Notes: generated from the sequence alone by a model not told the origin. A stretch of DNA of 64,000 nt from Paraburkholderia sp. BL25I1N1 (GCF_003002025.1 NZ_PVZB01000002.1:62001-126000), one strand, 5' to 3'; positions 53,408-62,239 are shown, counted from the first letter of the stretch. Translations and numbers: made by a program.

Positions 53408-54532
53408 TCAGAAGCTATGGCGCAAGCCGATCATGGCCGCCGTTGTTGTCAGGCCTGGAGCCACCGGCTGACCGTAGACGATCGTCTGGTTCATGGTCCC
53501 TTTGTTCACGACGTGACCGACCTGACCGTAAACCATGGTTCTGACGGAGAGCTTGTATTCGGCTCCGAGCGCAATTTCCGTCGAGCGATTTGCCGAATTA
53601 TTCTTGTCTTTCAGGTAGTAGAGACCCGAAGTCACCTGAAGCGTCGGGTTGAAGCGATAACCCAAGCCCGCGGAAAAGAGATCGATATTGACCTGATTGG
53701 AATGCGCAGGATTCCTGCCGTTGCTGTACGACGCCGATACCGAGAATCCGTGGAGCGTATAAAGTGCGCCGAGATACACGAACTGGTTGTTGTCGAGGCC
53801 GGTCAACGGCGCACCGGGAGCCGGATTCGTATCGTGTCCGTTGTAGTACACAGCGGACAGGCTCAGACCGTAGTTCGCGTATTTGAGCACGGCGGACTCG
53901 CGCGTTCCCCCCTGAAACTGCCCTGCCACGCCGCCGGGTGCGTACTCCAATCCGATCGAAGCGCCGCCGAAAGAGGGCGACTGGTAAACCAGTGCGTTGC
54001 TGTCATACAGTGCGCCGATTGGCGCATTGGTGCTGGTGCCCGGCCAACCGGCTGACTGGTTCATACCCAGCCACGCGGTCAGGATACTGCCGAAGTATTG
54101 GGAGGACCGTACATCCGTCTCGGCCATGGCATAGATCATCGGGATGATCTGCCGGCCCGCGTTGAACGTGCCGAACGGTCCCGATACGCCGACGGTCGCA
54201 AACTGGTTGAACGCAGCCGCGACACCTGGTGTATCGCTAAGGCCGAATTTGCCGGTGCTGCTGTCGAACGAACCCTGGAGCCTGAAATTGATGTGATAGC
54301 CGCCGCCGATATCTTCGCTACCCTTGATTCCCCACAGGCTCGAATAAATGCCGCCGTCCTTGAGCCGGTACACCGATCCCGTATTCGGCGCCTTCGGATT
54401 AAACGACGCTGCGGCAGTACTCTGATACAGGAAGCCCGAATCGAGGATGCCGTAAAGCGTCACCGAAGATTGCGCTTGAGCGGCGCAGGCGAATGTGGCG
54501 AGCGCTGCCGCGCCGATCAGTTTCATCTTCAT
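53408..54532 (-). CDS. Outer-membrane porin (Burkholderia OmpC/Opc type)
   Basis: A 374-residue porin of the Gram-negative porin_4 family. Signal peptide MKMKLIGAAALATFACAAQA, then the typical start QSSVTLYGILDSGF, GIKGSEDIGGGYHINFRL, the loop motif RQIIPMIY and the C-terminal Phe in MIGLRHSF. The ATG at 54532 has GGAG five bases upstream; the frame opens at 54811. It provides diffusion across the outer membrane, perhaps of the substrate handled by the adjacent cluster (inference). It starts about 200 bases after the stop of the large regulator. Confidence 0.95.
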   Translation of the reverse strand: MKMKLIGAAALATFACAAQAQSSVTLYGILDSGFLYQSTAAASFNPKAPNTGSVYRLKDGGIYSSLWGIKGSEDIGGGYHINFRLQGSFDSSTGKFGLSDTPGVAAAFNQFATVGVSGPFGTFNAGRQIIPMIYAMAETDVRSSQYFGSILTAWLGMNQSAGWPGTSTNAPIGALYDSNALVYQSPSFGGASIGLEYAPGGVAGQFQGGTRESAVLKYANYGLSLSAVYYNGHDTNPAPGAPLTGLDNNQFVYLGALYTLHGFSVSASYSNGRNPAHSNQVNIDLFSAGLGYRFNPTLQVTSGLYYLKDKNNSANRSTEIALGAEYKLSVRTMVYGQVGHVVNKGTMNQTIVYGQPVAPGLTTTAAMIGLRHSF

Positions 54533-54673
54533 TTTGTCTCCTTCCTGATAGTTTTGTTTCGACTGCGGCCGGCCAGCCCTTCCCCGCAATGAACTCAAGT
54601 CGCGTAGGTGTGACGGAATTCGCCGCATTGTGGCGCGTCGTTCAGGGAAGAATACGTAAAGGAGTTCGTACAG

Positions 54674-54696
54674 GCCCCTCCCAAAGCGGGAGGGGC
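54674..54696. terminator. GC-rich hairpin after the large LuxR-type gene
   Basis: A perfect 9-bp stem, GCCCCTCCC / GGGAGGGGC, with loop AAAGC. It lies 38 bases past the stop of the large regulator and could end that transcript, though no T-run follows. A near-identical hairpin lies at 57531. Confidence 0.5.
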
Positions 54697-54734
54697 AGAA
54701 CATCTCGGTGAACAGCGCGCCGCGCAGCGCGAAC

Positions 54735-57467
54735 TTATGCGCCTTCGAGCAAACCCAGCACCAACGCTCTTCGAACCGCATGCTTTCGCGAGCTGGCGTC
54801 GAGCTTTCCAAAGAGATTCTTGAGGTGCCATTTCACCGTGCCCTCTCCCACCGCGGCCGCAGCCGCAATCTCCTTGTTCGACATATTTCGCGCCAGCAGC
54901 TCGAGGATCTCGCGCTCTTTGGGCGTCAGCACAACGCTCGGCACAGCTCGCGGCACGGTGGCCTGGCGACCCAGTGGCGGCACGGCTACGCGCGCTGCCG
55001 CAATCGCGTGAGCGACTTCGCCGGATTCGGGCTGCTCTTCGCTGACGCGCCGCGCCCAGTCGGCGAGGGCAGGATGCGCGTCGGCCAGCGTGCGGGTCAA
55101 CCGGAAAGTCTGCGCGAGATTCATCGCCTCGCGAAGCAATGCGAGCCCGTTCGCGCCGGACTGCTCCAGCGCGAAGGCGCGCATGGCCATGACTTCAATC
55201 TGATATCGACCAAGCTTCATCGCTAAAGCGGCCTCGCCGGCCTGCGCGAGGTCGTCGAGCGCCTGCTGCCAGCGACGCGCCGCGATGGCTGCACCGGCAT
55301 GCGCCAACCCGACTAGCAGCCCGACCGACTGCCTCCACAGCGGCCCCCTTTTCGGTTCCTCCTCGGTCACCATAGCGTCGATACGGTGCACCAGCGCGTC
55401 GCACATTTGCGCGCGATAGCGGCCGGCGTGAATGCGCACCTGTTCCGCCATGCTGGCAATACACAGACGCGGCAGGCGCCGGCTCACGCCCATCGCGTAC
55501 ATTGCCTCGAGGAGATCGAACGCCCGGTGTTCGTTGCCTTTGACCGCTGCGATACGCGCCGCCGTGCGGTACGCGAGCGACACGGTGTCTGGCGTGCCGC
55601 CTCGCTCCAGGATGTCAAGCCGATTGGCCAGCAGCGCGGCGGCCTCGTCGACCCGATCGGCTTCATAGCTCAGCGCAGCGCAGGTCGCGGCAAACATGCA
55701 CGAGAGCGGATGACGGCGGCCAAGGTCCGCTTCCGCGCTTGCCAGTGCCGGACGGAGTACCTCCTCGGCAAGCACAAGCTGGCCTTCCCATACGTAGCTG
55801 AAGCTCACGATGTAATCGGCCCAGCGCACCACGTAACCGATCCCTTTGCCGACTTCGGCCCGCTTTGCCGCCAGCTGGAACCGACGCGCCTGCGCGGGCT
55901 GACCGAGCAGAATCGCACGTACTGCGAGGCGGTTTGCATGAACCTGGGCGAGCCAGGAATCGGCGGCGGGAGTGAACTCGGCCCAAGGCGCGAACAGCTC
56001 GACGAACCGGTCGATCTCATCGGCGTAATAGGCGGCCGCGCATAGGATGAGCGCGCATTCGTAACGCAGTTGAGCGTCGGCGCCGGGGCTGGCGAGGACG
56101 CGCTGCACCTGAAGTTCCGCCTCCTTGTGCCGCTCACCCAGCGCCAACGCCCAGGCCGCTGCCAACAACAAGCGCGGACGCCGCTCGAGTTCATCCGCGG
56201 GGAGCAGATCAAGCCATTCGAGAACCGCCGTCAGGCGTCCCTCCTTGACTGCGTCATGCAGGCAACGCTCCGCCAGTTCGTAGGCAGTCTGGTGCTGGCC
56301 CGCGGCGTGAGCATGCCTTGCTGCCTGTTCGATCATGCCGTGCCGCGTCAGCCAGGCAGCAGCACGGCCATGCAACGCAGCCCGTTCGGCGGCGGGCACA
56401 TGAGCGAGGCGGCCTTGCAGGACGTCGCGCACAAGTGCGTGCAGCCAGCACCATGCACCGTCCTCGGAGGTGACGAACACGGGCGTCTCACGCACGAGGC
56501 GGGCGAGCCGCTCCGGTGCCTGTGGATCGCCGGTCAACGCCTGACAAAGTTCCGGGTGCAGCGAATCCACCAGGCTGGTGCGCGTGAGGAAATCGGTATC
56601 TTCCGACGAAAGCTCCGCGATCAGCGTCCCGACGAGGTGTTCACGCAGTCCGCCCTGATTGGCCGCCATGGTCTCCACCACCTGCCGGGGATCCCGGGCT
56701 CGCGCCATGGCCGCCATTGCGAGTTGCAACCCAAGCGGCCAGCCATCCGTCAACTCGAACAGCCTTGCGCACGCGTCGGCGTCGAAACGCGAGCCGAACC
56801 GGCTGGCGATCAGTGCAATCGTCTCTTCGAGACGAAAACACAGCATCTCGGGATCGACCAGGATGCATTGCCCGTAAGCGATCAGATCGGCAACGGCCGT
56901 ATCGATTCTGCGGCGCGCGGCAACGGCCACGTGAAGATTGGGCGGGGCATTGTGCAAGACATAGATCAACGCAGTGAGGCCGGCTTCGGGTAGACGGTCG
57001 GCCTCGTCGACGATCAACAGAACATCGCCCGAAAATTGGGCGACTTCGGCGAGCCAGGCGGTCACGGCGTCCAGTTCGCCGACCGACCCCACGGCGCCGT
57101 CAAGCAGCAATCGTCCGAACGCGGGGCGGGCGCAGCCTGCCCGCATGGCATGGACGAGCCCTTGCAGGAGCCGCTGAGGATCATCCCGCTCATCCACTGA
57201 AAGGAAGGCGACCGCGGCACCACGCGCCAGGGTTTCCCGGCGCCATTGCGCAAGCAGAGAAGTCTTGCCATACCCAGCCGGCGCTTGCACAAGAGCGATG
57301 GATTGATCGCCGAAGCGCAACGCGTGCGCGGCCAGTCGCTCACGCATCAGCAAATGGGCCGGCGCGCGCGGCGCGATGGTCTTCAGGACCAGTTCGGTGG
57401 CTACACTACCGGCGCTTGTCGATGTCGATGCCATCTTGCAGAGCCTGTCGAGGCTCCTGACGGCCAT
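54735..57467 (-). CDS. Large ATP-binding LuxR-family regulator (MalT/LAL type)
   Basis: A regulator of about 910 residues. It has an NTPase domain near the N terminus (Walker A APAGYGKTSLLAQW, Walker B VLLIVDEADRL), a long helical TPR-like middle, and a C-terminal LuxR helix-turn-helix (LTPKEREILELLARNMSNKE, then EGTVKWHLKNLFGKLDASSR). Such proteins respond to small ligands or protein partners and activate catabolic or secretion genes. The frame is open to 57716, but the first 83 residues look non-coding; starts at 57467 (used here) or 57434 are more likely. It lies upstream of the porin on the same strand. Confidence 0.9.
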   Translation of the reverse strand: MAVRSLDRLCKMASTSTSAGSVATELVLKTIAPRAPAHLLMRERLAAHALRFGDQSIALVQAPAGYGKTSLLAQWRRETLARGAAVAFLSVDERDDPQRLLQGLVHAMRAGCARPAFGRLLLDGAVGSVGELDAVTAWLAEVAQFSGDVLLIVDEADRLPEAGLTALIYVLHNAPPNLHVAVAARRRIDTAVADLIAYGQCILVDPEMLCFRLEETIALIASRFGSRFDADACARLFELTDGWPLGLQLAMAAMARARDPRQVVETMAANQGGLREHLVGTLIAELSSEDTDFLTRTSLVDSLHPELCQALTGDPQAPERLARLVRETPVFVTSEDGAWCWLHALVRDVLQGRLAHVPAAERAALHGRAAAWLTRHGMIEQAARHAHAAGQHQTAYELAERCLHDAVKEGRLTAVLEWLDLLPADELERRPRLLLAAAWALALGERHKEAELQVQRVLASPGADAQLRYECALILCAAAYYADEIDRFVELFAPWAEFTPAADSWLAQVHANRLAVRAILLGQPAQARRFQLAAKRAEVGKGIGYVVRWADYIVSFSYVWEGQLVLAEEVLRPALASAEADLGRRHPLSCMFAATCAALSYEADRVDEAAALLANRLDILERGGTPDTVSLAYRTAARIAAVKGNEHRAFDLLEAMYAMGVSRRLPRLCIASMAEQVRIHAGRYRAQMCDALVHRIDAMVTEEEPKRGPLWRQSVGLLVGLAHAGAAIAARRWQQALDDLAQAGEAALAMKLGRYQIEVMAMRAFALEQSGANGLALLREAMNLAQTFRLTRTLADAHPALADWARRVSEEQPESGEVAHAIAAARVAVPPLGRQATVPRAVPSVVLTPKEREILELLARNMSNKEIAAAAAVGEGTVKWHLKNLFGKLDASSRKHAVRRALVLGLLEGA

Positions 57468-57530
57468 CTCCGGCTGCCGCGGGGAGCGAATAAGGGGAAG
57501 GCTCAAGCGTACCACCCGCACGCTCCAAGC

Positions 57531-57551
57531 CCCCTCCCTTCGTGGGAGGGG
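57531..57551. repeat. GC-rich hairpin upstream of the large regulator
   Basis: Stem CCCCTCCC / GGGAGGGG with loop TTCGT, nearly the same as the hairpin at 54674. It lies between the divergent regulator and Usp-hemerythrin genes, where a terminator is not expected, so the pair may be an extragenic palindromic repeat. Confidence 0.5.
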
Positions 57552-57669
57552 TGAGCGAACCGGCCGCGGACTAAGATAAGTTCCAACAGACCTCGGATGC
57601 AAAACCAGCCGGCGAATTCGAAACTGGACAGCAGGAACTGCAAACGTTGAATGCAGCATGAGGAATACC

Positions 57670-58611
57670 ATGTACCGACACTTTCTCGTCCCTGTGGGAG
57701 ATATGGGTTCATGCATTGAAGCAACCGGTCACGCAGTCGCGTTTGCGCAGTCGATGGGTGCGCGCGTGACCTTCCTGCCCATTTTGTACCGACATGCTGC
57801 CACGCTGCACCGCCTGGCCTCGCGCGCAGGCAACCTCACGGAGCGCACATTGGAACTGCTGGCTCGGGCCGAGGCTGCAGCGCGCGCGCAAGGCGTGCCG
57901 TATTCGTCCATTGCTGCCAGCGAGGAAACGTCGTTCGACAGCATCGTCGCGGCGGCGATCAAGTCCGGATGCGACCTGATTTGCATCGCCCCTGGCCAAC
58001 GGCTGACTGAAGCGGGCGACGTCGCGCCTGCGCCGTCCGATGACTCCGGTACGGTCAACGTGGCAGTCCTGATATTCGCCGCAGACAGTCGCCCGGCAAC
58101 CTCACGCGCGATCGGCAGGCTCCTCGACGAACACCGCGCCATCGCCGACACCGTCCACGCGCTGCTGGACATGGTCCGCACAGCACGCGCGGCCGGTCAG
58201 CAGCCCGAGCCGATATCGATGCGTGAAACGGTCAAACGCCTGCGTGATCTTCAGATACGCCGGCATAGTCTTAAGGAAGATGCCAGGTTATTCCCGCGGC
58301 TGCGCGAGCGCACTTGCGTTGCGGATGCGGAACTGGATGAACTCGAATGCCGGCATCAGCGCGACAAACAACTGCTCGACGAATTGGCCGAACTCTCCGA
58401 ACTCGTCGGGCGCGACTCGGCGCCGCGCGTCCTGGCTGGACGGCTTGAACAGGCTCTGGGCGCTTACGCGCAATTCACCTGGGAGTATCTGGGACGGGAA
58501 GAAGGCGTGGTACTACCCATCGCGCGGCGCTATTTGCGAGACGAGGACTGGGGCGATATCGCAAGGGCGTTCGACGCAACGGCTGCGAACTCCGCCAAGG
58601 GGCAAACTTGA
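57670..58611 (+). CDS. UspA-like / hemerythrin-like fusion protein
   Basis: A 313-residue protein joining a universal-stress-like domain (about residues 1-120; MYRHFLVPVGDMG, then CDLICIAPGQR) to a hemerythrin HHE-type helical domain (about 155-300). The latter shows LLDEHRAIADTVH, RRHSLKEDARLFPRL, RHQRDKQLLDEL and EEGVVLPIARRYL. The carboxylate/His ligand pattern for a di-iron site is largely kept, but the usual His before EE in the last motif is Gly-Arg here. The ATG at 57670 has GAGG upstream; 57658 is also in frame. Iron/oxygen sensing or storage is plausible. Confidence 0.78.
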   Translation: MYRHFLVPVGDMGSCIEATGHAVAFAQSMGARVTFLPILYRHAATLHRLASRAGNLTERTLELLARAEAAARAQGVPYSSIAASEETSFDSIVAAAIKSGCDLICIAPGQRLTEAGDVAPAPSDDSGTVNVAVLIFAADSRPATSRAIGRLLDEHRAIADTVHALLDMVRTARAAGQQPEPISMRETVKRLRDLQIRRHSLKEDARLFPRLRERTCVADAELDELECRHQRDKQLLDELAELSELVGRDSAPRVLAGRLEQALGAYAQFTWEYLGREEGVVLPIARRYLRDEDWGDIARAFDATAANSAKGQT

Positions 58612-58737
58612 CTTGTATGAACGGCGGGCCTGACAGCGCGCACGCAAGATAAGGAAACCTCATTCCATGCTCCAGTCGATCCGATATTGCAGAAAAACGA
58701 ACTGTCACACTTAACCAATAAACCTGGAGATAAATCG

Positions 58738-59112
58738 ATGAGAAAAGCAACAGCACTCAAGTTGGCCGTTAGCGGAATGATCGCGCTGACGTCTATCACC
58801 GCGTGGGCTCAGCCCGGCCAGACAGCCGCTGCTTCAACCGGATCTGCAAAAGCGGCATCGGCTGGAGTCGATGCCAAAGCCGCAAAACGAGCGAATCGCG
58901 AACTGGCCAAGCAAGTTCGTACGGCGATCGCCAGGGAGAAGAGCATCGACGCCGCAAACATCAGCGTGAAAGCGAAAAGCGGCGCAGTAACACTTTACGG
59001 AACCGTGCCGGCCACGTCTCAGATCGACACAGCGGCCGCCGTGGCGAAAGCGGTTCCAGGTGTGACATCGGTCAAGAATCAGATCGTGGTTGGGAAGACG
59101 TTCGGTCAGTAA
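58738..59112 (+). CDS. BON-domain exported protein
   Basis: A 124-residue periplasmic protein. The signal peptide ends at AWA-QP (about residue 25). An Ala/Gly linker leads to one BON domain (about 55-120) with VKAKSGAVTLYGTVP and VPGVTSVKNQIVVG. BON domains bind phospholipid and occur in osmotically induced envelope proteins. ATG 58738 follows GGAG at nine bases; the frame opens at 58687. It lies 126 bases after the Usp-hemerythrin gene on the same strand. Confidence 0.85.
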   Translation: MRKATALKLAVSGMIALTSITAWAQPGQTAAASTGSAKAASAGVDAKAAKRANRELAKQVRTAIAREKSIDAANISVKAKSGAVTLYGTVPATSQIDTAAAVAKAVPGVTSVKNQIVVGKTFGQ

Positions 59113-59255
59113 GCGCCTGCCGCGCGAGTCGATGGAATACGACGTCGTGATCGTCGGCGTCCCGCCGCGACGACCCGCGTCCGTACGGCAGCGAACAGTA
59201 CCGGGCGCAAGACAGGTGAATAGTGGCGATTGATGCGGCCCACGAGAGGATCTTG

Positions 59256-59639
59256 ATGCGCGCCCACTTCTATCTTCCCCTCTCTCTCTTGCCATTTCTG
59301 CTCGTCGGCTGTAACACGCCGCCGATTCCGCCCGGTAAGTCAGTCGATATTCCGACCGCTTTGCAGCAGGTTCTGGAAGGCCTTTGCAGTGCCAGGAAGG
59401 ATATGGCGGCACGGAAGCAGGACTTTGGCTTCGCTATCGACTCGATCACAGTGGAACTCGATCTGACCGTGGACGGAACAAAGAATCCGACGGTGGCAGT
59501 TGCGCCGGACATTCAGTTCATCCCGACCGTTAGCTATGGACAGATCATCACGGCAGCCAAAGGAAGCAGGCTTGTGCTTACGCTGAAGAATACCGGTGCC
59601 GCTGGCGCCGACTGTCCTGCGTCCATGCGGACCAATTAG
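59256..59639 (+). CDS. Lipoprotein with Trypco2-like domain
   Basis: A 127-residue lipoprotein: MRAHFYLPLSLLPFLLVGC gives a signal peptide with lipobox (Cys near residue 19). The mature region has VDIPTALQQVLEGLCSARKD, then ITVELDLTVDG and SRLVLTLKN. This order (helix, then paired strands ending in L-x-L-x-L) resembles the trypsin-co-occurring Trypco2 domain, but no protease gene is nearby and the match is by eye. ATG 59256 has GAGG six bases upstream; a GTG at 59223 is in frame. Confidence 0.6.
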   Translation: MRAHFYLPLSLLPFLLVGCNTPPIPPGKSVDIPTALQQVLEGLCSARKDMAARKQDFGFAIDSITVELDLTVDGTKNPTVAVAPDIQFIPTVSYGQIITAAKGSRLVLTLKNTGAAGADCPASMRTN

Positions 59640-59918
59640 GCGGGAAATAAAACGGCGTCGACGATGGTGAGTCAACGCCCATTCAGCAAAGTGATATCAA
59701 AAGGGCCGGCACGAAAAAACCCGAGCGCGGATTCGCCATAGTAGGCCACCGCAGCATGGCGACCATGAGATCGTGAAAACACAGGGTGCGTAGAGGCGGA
59801 CCGCATGTGTCGCGATCCAACCCACAGCGCGAGCCGGACAGTTGGATTCGACCCACCGGCCGCAGCGCGCACGTTTGTTTATCAGCCCGCACTGACCACC
59901 CTTAAAAATCCAATATTT

Positions 59919-59930
59919 TCAACTAGTTGA
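59919..59930. promoter_or_regulatory. Palindrome TCAACTAGTTGA upstream of the sigma-54 promoter
   Basis: A perfect 12-base palindrome in an AT-rich stretch, centred about 35 bases upstream of the -24 element. It could bind a regulator, although enhancer sites for sigma-54 activators are usually further upstream. Confidence 0.4.
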
Positions 59931-59956
59931 GTGATCGCTTGCGGCGGCGTCACCGT

Positions 59957-59973
59957 TTGGCATGGACTTTGCC
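59957..59973 (+). promoter_or_regulatory. Sigma-54 (-24/-12) promoter
   Basis: TTGGCATGGACTTTGCC has the invariant GG (59959-59960) and GC (59971-59972) exactly ten bases apart, and matches TGGCA-N5-TTGC. Transcription would start about 12 bases downstream, leaving a leader of about 70 bases before the peptide gene at 60056. Confidence 0.75.
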
Positions 59974-60055
59974 TTGATCCTTATCGAGGAGTGACGACAC
60001 CCTCAACACAAGTTCCGACATTCCTGACTGACCCATTTATTTTTGGAGAATCGAC

Positions 60056-60241
60056 ATGAACACGCTGGTGATCAAAGACCTCCCCGCAGCCGTTGAGATG
60101 GATCGTACTGCAATGACCGCCGTCAGCGGCGGCAGGTTGCCGCAGCAGATCGTGAACATCATCCAGGCGGTTTCCGACTACGCAAACGACGCTCCTACCC
60201 AGCACAGCTTTACTGGGAGCGGGGCTTCTGTGACGTACTAA
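60056..60241 (+). CDS. Double-glycine leader peptide (possible RiPP or bacteriocin-like precursor)
   Basis: A 61-residue peptide starting after GGAG at good spacing. The first 26 residues form an acidic/hydrophobic leader (MNTLVIKDLPAAVEMD, then RTAMTAVSGG), ending in Gly-Gly like the leaders cut by C39-peptidase ABC exporters. The 35-residue remainder has IVNIIQAVSDYA, then a Ser/Thr/Gly-rich end (GSGASVTY) and no cysteine. It is framed by a sigma-54 promoter and a terminator, so it is monocistronic. No exporter, modification enzyme or immunity gene is visible within the window, so processing would act in trans. Function (antimicrobial, signal or other) is unknown. Confidence 0.7.
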   Translation: MNTLVIKDLPAAVEMDRTAMTAVSGGRLPQQIVNIIQAVSDYANDAPTQHSFTGSGASVTY

Positions 60242-60267
60242 CAGAAACACGGTGATTTCGTAGCTCA

Positions 60268-60294
60268 AGGCCCCGCCAACGAGGGGCCTCTTTG
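60268..60294 (+). terminator. Intrinsic terminator after the GG peptide
   Basis: Stem AGGCCCC / GGGGCCT with an 8-base loop followed by CTTT, 27 bases past the peptide stop. It closes the unit started by the sigma-54 promoter. Confidence 0.8.
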
Positions 60295-60472
60295 AATTCG
60301 CTTCGGTTACTTTATCTGCGCTACCGCGATACCGACCGTTCCGCCCCAACTCGACGGGCATTGTCGGCGTAAGCATTCTCTCCGAGGCCATTACGACCGT
60401 ATGCTTGTTCACGAACGATGACGTACCACGCTTGCGGCGGGGTGCTTGAATTGAAGGGTACTGAGAGTCACG

Positions 60473-62239
60473 TCAAAGGTCGATGACCGTATCACCAACG
60501 GGTTGCGAGCAGCAGATGAGCAAGTTGCCATCTGCGGGCTTGTCGATCGGCTCAGGACTGTACGCTATGGAGCCCGAGACCAATCCGCTTTCGCAGTTGT
60601 GGCAGACACCCGTCCGGCACGCCCAACGAACGGGAACATCGCACGCCTCGGCCAGCTCCAGGATGCTCTGGTAGGCCACACCGTCCCAATGCACATCGAT
60701 CCCGCTGCGTGCAAAGGACACGATCGGACCGGTGGCTCCATGGTTTTCAGGCAGATGAGGCGCACGAATGGCATCGCCGACGATCCCCGGAGTCATCGAC
60801 TCCAGGCCATTGAAGATTTCGGTGTGTATTTGCCTCTTTGCAAACCCGAGGTTCGTCAGCGCCGCCTTCATATCGACCATGAAGCGGGACGGTCCGCAAA
60901 GATAAACATCCGCTTGCGTCGGAATACCTGCGTCCGCTAACCTGGCTTCGGAAAAATGACCCGTCTCCGTGTACTCGACTCCTTGCCGGTCACGCGTGGC
61001 GTCGGGCTTGCTGAAGCAGATATACCGACGGCAATGCACAAGCGCGTCCGCGAGACGCCCCGCTTCAGCATCGAAGGGATGATGCTGTCCATCACGAGCC
61101 GCGTGCAACCACCAAACCTGCCGCGTCGAGCGTTGCGACGACAGCGTATTCAGCATGGCGAGAACGGGGGTCGCGCCGATACCCGCGCTTAGAAAGACCA
61201 CGGGACTCGGGCTCTGCAATAGCACGAAACTTCCACGAGGAGCGCTGACATCGATTACGTCCCCGACGCGCACGCGATCACGGAGATAAGTGGCGGCTGC
61301 TCCTCCCTCTTCGAATTTCACACTGATCCGGTATTCCAGCGTTGACGGACCATTGGAGAGCGAATAGCTGCGATAAAGCGGCGGTCTCCCACCGTCCTGC
61401 GGAAGACGCAACACAACATATTGGCCTGGCTTTGCCATCGGTAACGGCTGGCGGTCCGCTCGCTGCAGGGAATACGAAACGACGTCGGCAGACTCGACCA
61501 CAACCGACGCGACTGTGAGTGAACGGAATCCGGGTGTGGTGGGATAAGCGGCCGAGGCCGGCGCGAGCCCGGCGTTGCCTCCCGTCTTGCCGGTAACGGA
61601 GTTGCTCAACAATGCCTCGAACGACCGCTTCCACCCCGATGAAAGCGCGCCGATCCGCAGCGCTCGCTCAAGGCGGTCGCGAGGATGATGCGGGGAATAC
61701 AGAAGCGCATTGATCTCCGTGACCGTCATGCGCTCGCCGGCTTCGTCCACCTTCACTATTTCGTCGTCTGCCCCAACCTCGCCTTCCTTCAAAACGCGAA
61801 AGTAGAATCCCGGCCGCCCGCTCGACGTAAGCAAAGCTGCCATACGTGGCTCATTAACGCGAATACCCACGCGGTAGCAGGTCACCCGAGGTTGCGTAAC
61901 CTCAAACAGTGCACTACCAATTCGATACCGGTCGCCGATGCATACATCGCTATCGGGCATGCCTTCAACCGTGAAGTTCTCACAGAATTGGCCATAGACA
62001 ACATCAGGCCACTTCAACTGCTCCTTCCAGAAACGTGCCGATTCGGTCTGGTAGACGAATACGGCTCGATGCTCACCTCCGTGCCCAGCGAGATCGCCCT
62101 GCCCGTCTCCGACCAGATTCAAACGAGCCGCCCAGCAACGGCTCGTGAGCGGCTCCTTCCATATGCTCGTATGAACCGTACGGCCCTTCCATTCGATATC
62201 ACGTGGAAGGCCAACATTCACTGACAGCAGCCGAGCCAT
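60473..62239 (-). CDS. MOSC / flavin reductase / [2Fe-2S] ferredoxin fusion
   Basis: A 588-residue three-part protein. An N-terminal MOSC domain (about 20-165; GDGQGDLAGHGGEHRAVFVYQ, TQPRVTCYRVGIR with the conserved Cys) is followed by a ferredoxin-NADP reductase-like part (about 240-460; YRSYSLSN for FAD, GIGATPVLAML and YLCGPSRFM for NAD(P)). A C-terminal plant-type ferredoxin has CRTGVCHNC and a fourth Cys in LLICCSQP. The middle and end resemble phthalate-dioxygenase reductases. MOSC domains bind sulfur or molybdenum cofactor, as in YcbX and YiiM, so reduction of N-hydroxylated or similar substrates is likely. Confidence 0.88.
   Translation of the reverse strand: MARLLSVNVGLPRDIEWKGRTVHTSIWKEPLTSRCWAARLNLVGDGQGDLAGHGGEHRAVFVYQTESARFWKEQLKWPDVVYGQFCENFTVEGMPDSDVCIGDRYRIGSALFEVTQPRVTCYRVGIRVNEPRMAALLTSSGRPGFYFRVLKEGEVGADDEIVKVDEAGERMTVTEINALLYSPHHPRDRLERALRIGALSSGWKRSFEALLSNSVTGKTGGNAGLAPASAAYPTTPGFRSLTVASVVVESADVVSYSLQRADRQPLPMAKPGQYVVLRLPQDGGRPPLYRSYSLSNGPSTLEYRISVKFEEGGAAATYLRDRVRVGDVIDVSAPRGSFVLLQSPSPVVFLSAGIGATPVLAMLNTLSSQRSTRQVWWLHAARDGQHHPFDAEAGRLADALVHCRRYICFSKPDATRDRQGVEYTETGHFSEARLADAGIPTQADVYLCGPSRFMVDMKAALTNLGFAKRQIHTEIFNGLESMTPGIVGDAIRAPHLPENHGATGPIVSFARSGIDVHWDGVAYQSILELAEACDVPVRWACRTGVCHNCESGLVSGSIAYSPEPIDKPADGNLLICCSQPVGDTVIDL

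Larger units (their letters stand above)
59640..60055. other. Control region of the GG-leader peptide gene
   Basis: About 415 bases. The left 240 hold no gene I can support. The right part holds a perfect 12-base palindrome (59919), a sigma-54 promoter (59957) and an untranslated leader of about 70 bases before the peptide start. Confidence 0.55.

Noticed and set aside
57568-57585. GGACTAAGATAAGTTCC upstream of the Usp-hemerythrin gene
   Set aside because: Looks like the dyad but has extra bases between arms, so spacing is wrong.
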